A DNA stretch of 17,699 nucleotides from positions 1 to 17,699 of the forward strand of contig JAQUNQ010000010.1 of assembly GCA_028717505.1 (NCBI GenBank), read 5' to 3'. The position numbers and the translations under genes were made by a program. This DNA comes from Candidatus Peribacteraceae bacterium. Its GTDB lineage: Bacteria; Patescibacteriota; Gracilibacteria; Peribacterales; Peribacteraceae. Under the pieces are notes generated by a model. The model saw nothing but the letters and a program-made list of their open reading frames with translations, was not told the origin of the DNA and ran no database searches. Shown here piece by piece: positions 14,881 through 17,699 of the stretch. Position 1 is the stretch's first letter, and every line of letters starts with the position of its first letter.

Positions 14881-16284
14881 TCAGCTGGCCCGTTTCTTCC
14901 CCTGCATACGCCTCCACCCGGCCGCTGCGCCGAGCGCCGCAAGGCAAAGCAGCCCGACAGGTTCTCCTGTGCGGGAGAGCGGGCGGCGAATGGGAGTGGT
15001 CGAGGGCGCCACACTCGTGAAGCTCGTGTTTCGCTGGAGGGTCCAGCCCGGGATGACGCTGGCGGGAAGTGCTGCGCTCCGTGCGAGGTCGACGGAGCGG
15101 AAGACGCCCGGGGACGCATTGTTCTGTGCGTCGAGAGCATTCACGCCGATGCCGAACTCTCCCGGGGTGACATCTTTGAGTTGGATTCCCTGCAGTGAGC
15201 CATCGAGGTATTGGGCTGCTCCAAAGGTCTTCCCTCCATCGCGGCTCTGGCGGATGGCATAGATGCTTGGTGTGTAGCTTGTGGGAGCCTGCCAGCGGAC
15301 GCTCACTGTATAGTTGCCATTGTTCTGTGGCGTCACCTCAAACGTGAGGTCCTGGATATCTCCTGTGGCGGACGAGGAGACGGCAATGGGTACGGAGGAC
15401 GAAGAGGAGGATGTAGCTTGTGTCTCCTTCTCGCCCGACTCGTGACCGGTGAAGAGGGCACTCCGTTCCGTAGCATCAAGGACCTCCCCCTCTTCGCCGC
15501 GCAGTGGATCATTCAACTGCACCCTGTAAACCGTTCCTGCAAACTGGGGAGACGTCGTGATGATGGCCGTCGCGCCTTCGATATCGAGGCGCAGCATGGC
15601 AAGTACGGCGCCCTTCGGGTCTGTGATGCCAAACGCGGAGGCGGCGGAAGACGGCTCAATGGAGATGGGCGCAGAGAAGGTGAGGAGGACACTCGTGCGG
15701 GAAGTCGCTTTCGTAGTGAGGAGCTTGAGGGTGGATTTTCCCCCCTCTGCGGGGACCAGGCTCAATCCCCCTGTCGGCATTTGTTTGGAGGAGGAAGAGG
15801 AGCTGGTCGCGGCGCCCCCCTCAGTGATGACAGGAGCACTTACCTCCTCTTCTGCGAAGGGATTCATTTCCTCCTGCGTTGTTGCGCTGGGACTCGAAGA
15901 AACTGGAGCCATGACAGGAGCAGGATGGATGGAGGCTTCCTCCACGAAGTAGGGGCTCTCCTCCCCTTCCGCATCCACCGCCATCACGGCGACGAAGAGC
16001 TCCGCGGGGAGGGGGCTGATGTTCTTAAGCATGAGTTCGAGCACCGGCCCTTCCGTGTCCTCGAAATCATCATATTCGCCTTCGGTTTCCAGGATGGATT
16101 CCTGCCCGTAGTACACGCGGTAGGAGACGATATCTTCTGCTTCCTGCGGCTTATCCCAACTAACGAGGATGCCTTCCGGGCGCTGTTCCACCTGGATGCC
16201 AGTCACATTAGCCGGAGCAGCGAGAACCGTTGCCGGGAGAAGGCAGAGAATTCCGAGGACAGAGAGACAGAGAGAGGAGCGCAT
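14881..16284 (-). CDS. Secreted Fn3/Ig-like surface protein with LSRTG sorting tail
   Basis: This exported protein has 467 residues. The signal peptide is MRSSLCLSVLGILCLLPATVLA, with cleavage near Ala22/Ala23. A fibronectin type III domain follows (about 24-120; GILVSWDKP at 38-46 and YRVYYG at 55-60), then a Ser/Pro/Glu-rich linker (121-182). An SbsA/Big_5-like Ig domain (about 183-280; SVLLTFSAPI at 198-207) is followed by a Ser-rich linker and a second Fn3 domain (about 308-402; VSVRWQAP at 327-334). The C-terminus is P-LSRTG-EP (435-442), a hydrophobic segment, then the basic tail WRRMQGKKRAS. That is the layout of a sortase cell-wall sorting signal with Ser in place of Pro. A role in attachment or cell-surface display is likely. 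It has its own promoter inside the end of the flippase gene. Confidence 0.8.
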   Translation of the reverse strand: MRSSLCLSVLGILCLLPATVLAAPANVTGIQVEQRPEGILVSWDKPQEAEDIVSYRVYYGQESILETEGEYDDFEDTEGPVLELMLKNISPLPAELFVAVMAVDAEGEESPYFVEEASIHPAPVMAPVSSSPSATTQEEMNPFAEEEVSAPVITEGGAATSSSSSSKQMPTGGLSLVPAEGGKSTLKLLTTKATSRTSVLLTFSAPISIEPSSAASAFGITDPKGAVLAMLRLDIEGATAIITTSPQFAGTVYRVQLNDPLRGEEGEVLDATERSALFTGHESGEKETQATSSSSSSVPIAVSSSATGDIQDLTFEVTPQNNGNYTVSVRWQAPTSYTPSIYAIRQSRDGGKTFGAAQYLDGSLQGIQLKDVTPGEFGIGVNALDAQNNASPGVFRSVDLARSAALPASVIPGWTLQRNTSFTSVAPSTTPIRRPLSRTGEPVGLLCLAALGAAAGWRRMQGKKRAS

Positions 16285-16305
16285 AGGATGTGTGTCTTTC
16301 CAACC

Positions 16306-16334
16306 ATTCTATCAGATTTTCTCTATTTGGACAA
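16306..16334 (-). promoter_or_regulatory. Promoter of the Fn3 surface-protein gene
   Basis: On the minus strand -35-like TTGTCC (16334-16329) is followed by 17 bases and TAGAAT (16311-16306) with extended TGA just before it. The -35 lies inside the last codons of the flippase gene. The leader would be about 15 bases and contains no Shine-Dalgarno near the ATG at 16284. Confidence 0.6.
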
Positions 16335-17699
16335 GGTGTCCCTTCCATCAGGAAACAAGCGGGAAATGCCAAGAGCCCATCCCATGAGCACCAGGAAAAC
16401 TGCCATGGCGGCGAGCCCGCAGGCGGCGAAGAGTGTGGAAGTCAGGAAGGGGGTGATGACGGCGAGTGTCGTCGTGAGGATGAGGAGGAAGAGGGCGAGG
16501 CGCATGACGGACGTCTCCGCGAGTCGGAGCGGCATTGCTTTCAGTCCCTGCGGGAAGAGGAGGAGGGCGAGGAGGAGGTGGACAATGATGGAGGTATACG
16601 CGGCACCCACGAAGCCGAAGCTGGGGATCAAGAGGAGATTGAGGACGAGGGAAATGATTGACCCCAGGAGCAACGAAGAGACGAGGCGGCGCCACTTCCC
16701 CAAATTGAGGAGGGTGTAGAAGGGGAAGATGATGAAACTATTGAAGAGGAGGGGGATGCTGAGCAGACGCAATGCTGTATCCGTTCCCGGACGGGTCGCT
16801 GTGGCGAGGTAGGAATCGGTGGTGAGGAGCATCGTGAGAGGGCGCGCCCAGAAGGCGGCGAAGAGCGCGGAGATACTGCCGATAAGGAGGAGGGTCAGGA
16901 AGGTGTTTCCAAGGAGGAAGCGCGTGTCCTTTCCGCGCATGGAGGCTTCGTGCAGAGTGGGGAGCGTCGAATTGAGCAGGAAGGTTGGCATGATGAAGCC
17001 CATGTCCATGATGCGGGCCACGATGCCATAGTAGGCGTTCTGCAGCTCGAAGTCCGGTCGCAGAAGGGCGATCAGCGTGAGATCGAATTGCCGGTAAAAT
17101 GCGATGCAGAGGTAAGCGACCCCGAAGGGAAATGCCTTTCGCAGGAGTTCCCTGAGGAGGGGGGCATCCCAGCGGATTGCGATGGATGTCAGGCGTCGGA
17201 CGAAGAGGAAACTCAGGAGGAAGTAGACGAAAGCTCCGGCGCTTCCAATGATGAGGGCGAGGTCGAGGATGCGCGTATCCGTCGTTCCGCGAATACCGAT
17301 TACAATGAAGAGTCCGATGAGCGCGGTGGTGAGAATGCGCTGCAGGACCTCCGCGATGAAGACCAGATGCATGCGGTAGCGCACCTGAAAGACTGAGCGA
17401 AAGATACCGCCAGTGAGCGTGAAGAATGGTGTGAGAGAGGCGAAAGTCACACCGAGGGGAAGAGGCGTCCCTCTCCAGGCGGGGATGATCCACACAAGCA
17501 GGACGGCGGTGCCCAATGAGAGACAGACGCCGGCAAGACGAAGAATGAAGAGGGCGCCGATCATGCGCGTGCTCTGCTCGGGCCGGCTCAACTCCCGCAC
17601 CGCGATGGCATAGAGACCGAAGTCAGCGAGGATGCCGAAGAGCTGGAGGAAGCCGTAGGCGGAGTTGTAATTCCCCACGAGCTCCTTCGTCATGGCTAT
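16323..17699 (-). CDS. Wzx-type polysaccharide flippase (5' end outside window)
   Basis: This is an integral membrane protein of the MOP superfamily (polysaccharide biosynthesis/Wzx branch), which flips lipid-linked sugar units across the cytoplasmic membrane. About twelve hydrophobic segments are visible. The N-terminal part GNYNSAYGFLQLFGILADFG followed by AVREL matches the family's first loop and second helix (LADFGL...RE), which normally follows some 35-40 residues. The frame is open to the right edge (codons for I-A precede the Met at 17693), so the gene is partial. The paired YRQFD and ALLRPDFE in the middle are typical of the seventh-helix region. With the GT-C enzyme and the nucleotidyltransferase nearby it suggests synthesis and export of a surface glycan. 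Its last codons carry the -35 of the Fn3 gene. Confidence 0.88.
   Translation of the reverse strand: MAMTKELVGNYNSAYGFLQLFGILADFGLYAIAVRELSRPEQSTRMIGALFILRLAGVCLSLGTAVLLVWIIPAWRGTPLPLGVTFASLTPFFTLTGGIFRSVFQVRYRMHLVFIAEVLQRILTTALIGLFIVIGIRGTTDTRILDLALIIGSAGAFVYFLLSFLFVRRLTSIAIRWDAPLLRELLRKAFPFGVAYLCIAFYRQFDLTLIALLRPDFELQNAYYGIVARIMDMGFIMPTFLLNSTLPTLHEASMRGKDTRFLLGNTFLTLLLIGSISALFAAFWARPLTMLLTTDSYLATATRPGTDTALRLLSIPLLFNSFIIFPFYTLLNLGKWRRLVSSLLLGSIISLVLNLLLIPSFGFVGAAYTSIIVHLLLALLLFPQGLKAMPLRLAETSVMRLALFLLILTTTLAVITPFLTSTLFAACGLAAMAVFLVLMGWALGISRLFPDGRDTLSK

Noticed and set aside
15211..16719. A 502-codon plus-strand reading frame
   Set aside because: It is antisense to the Fn3 gene and the flippase end. 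Low-complexity Arg/Gly/Glu composition and no recognisable domain; the minus-strand gene has signal peptide, Fn3 motifs and promoter.

Overview
The window is a compact chromosomal stretch holding ten protein genes, two of them cut by the window edges, and one tRNA gene. I see no mobile element, CRISPR array, phage gene or rRNA. By eye the DNA is fairly GC-rich and gene spacing is tight (a few to about 80 bases), with one clear exception of about 340 bases upstream of dnaN. Genes end in TGA or TAG and none has an internal TGA, so the standard bacterial code applies. That argues against the UGA-recoding Gracilibacteria and Absconditabacteria. Compact spacing, unrecognised conserved-looking proteins, a Gram-positive-like sorting tail and genes without Shine-Dalgarno sequences suggest a Candidate Phyla Radiation bacterium of the Peregrinibacteria/Peribacteria kind. 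This assignment is an inference with modest confidence.

Plus-strand block (1 to 5589): the 3' part of aspS; a full homospermidine synthase with all the catalytic residues I can recall; a 338-residue, extremely charged helical protein; a complete tRNA-Leu(UAG) with encoded CCA; and a GT-C type membrane glycosyltransferase. The glycosyltransferase converges with the next block.

Minus-strand block (5609 to 17699): two unrecognised genes form a tight pair (115 then 600 residues). Their promoter carries a perfect 17-bp palindrome over the -35 box. Next come mfd (transcription-repair coupling factor) and dnaN (sliding clamp, with a Lys/Glu-rich insertion). The non-coding interval 12264 to 12605 contains a cluster of DnaA-box-like 9-mers beside an AT-rich stretch and is a candidate replication origin. 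After it come a GlmU-like sugar nucleotidyltransferase with a left-handed beta-helix, a stand-alone ComEC-type metallo-beta-lactamase protein, a secreted Fn3/Ig-like surface protein ending in a sortase-like LSRTG tail, and a Wzx-type polysaccharide flippase that runs off the right edge.

Functionally, one group serves information processing (aspS, tRNA-Leu, mfd, dnaN and the possible origin). A second group concerns the cell surface (glycosyltransferase, nucleotidyltransferase, flippase, sorted Fn3 protein). Polyamine synthesis and three unrecognised proteins stand apart. A shared trait is that none of the ten visible start codons has a Shine-Dalgarno sequence at normal distance. Several sit about seven bases downstream of a good -10 box (often with an extended TGn), which predicts leaderless or nearly leaderless mRNAs.
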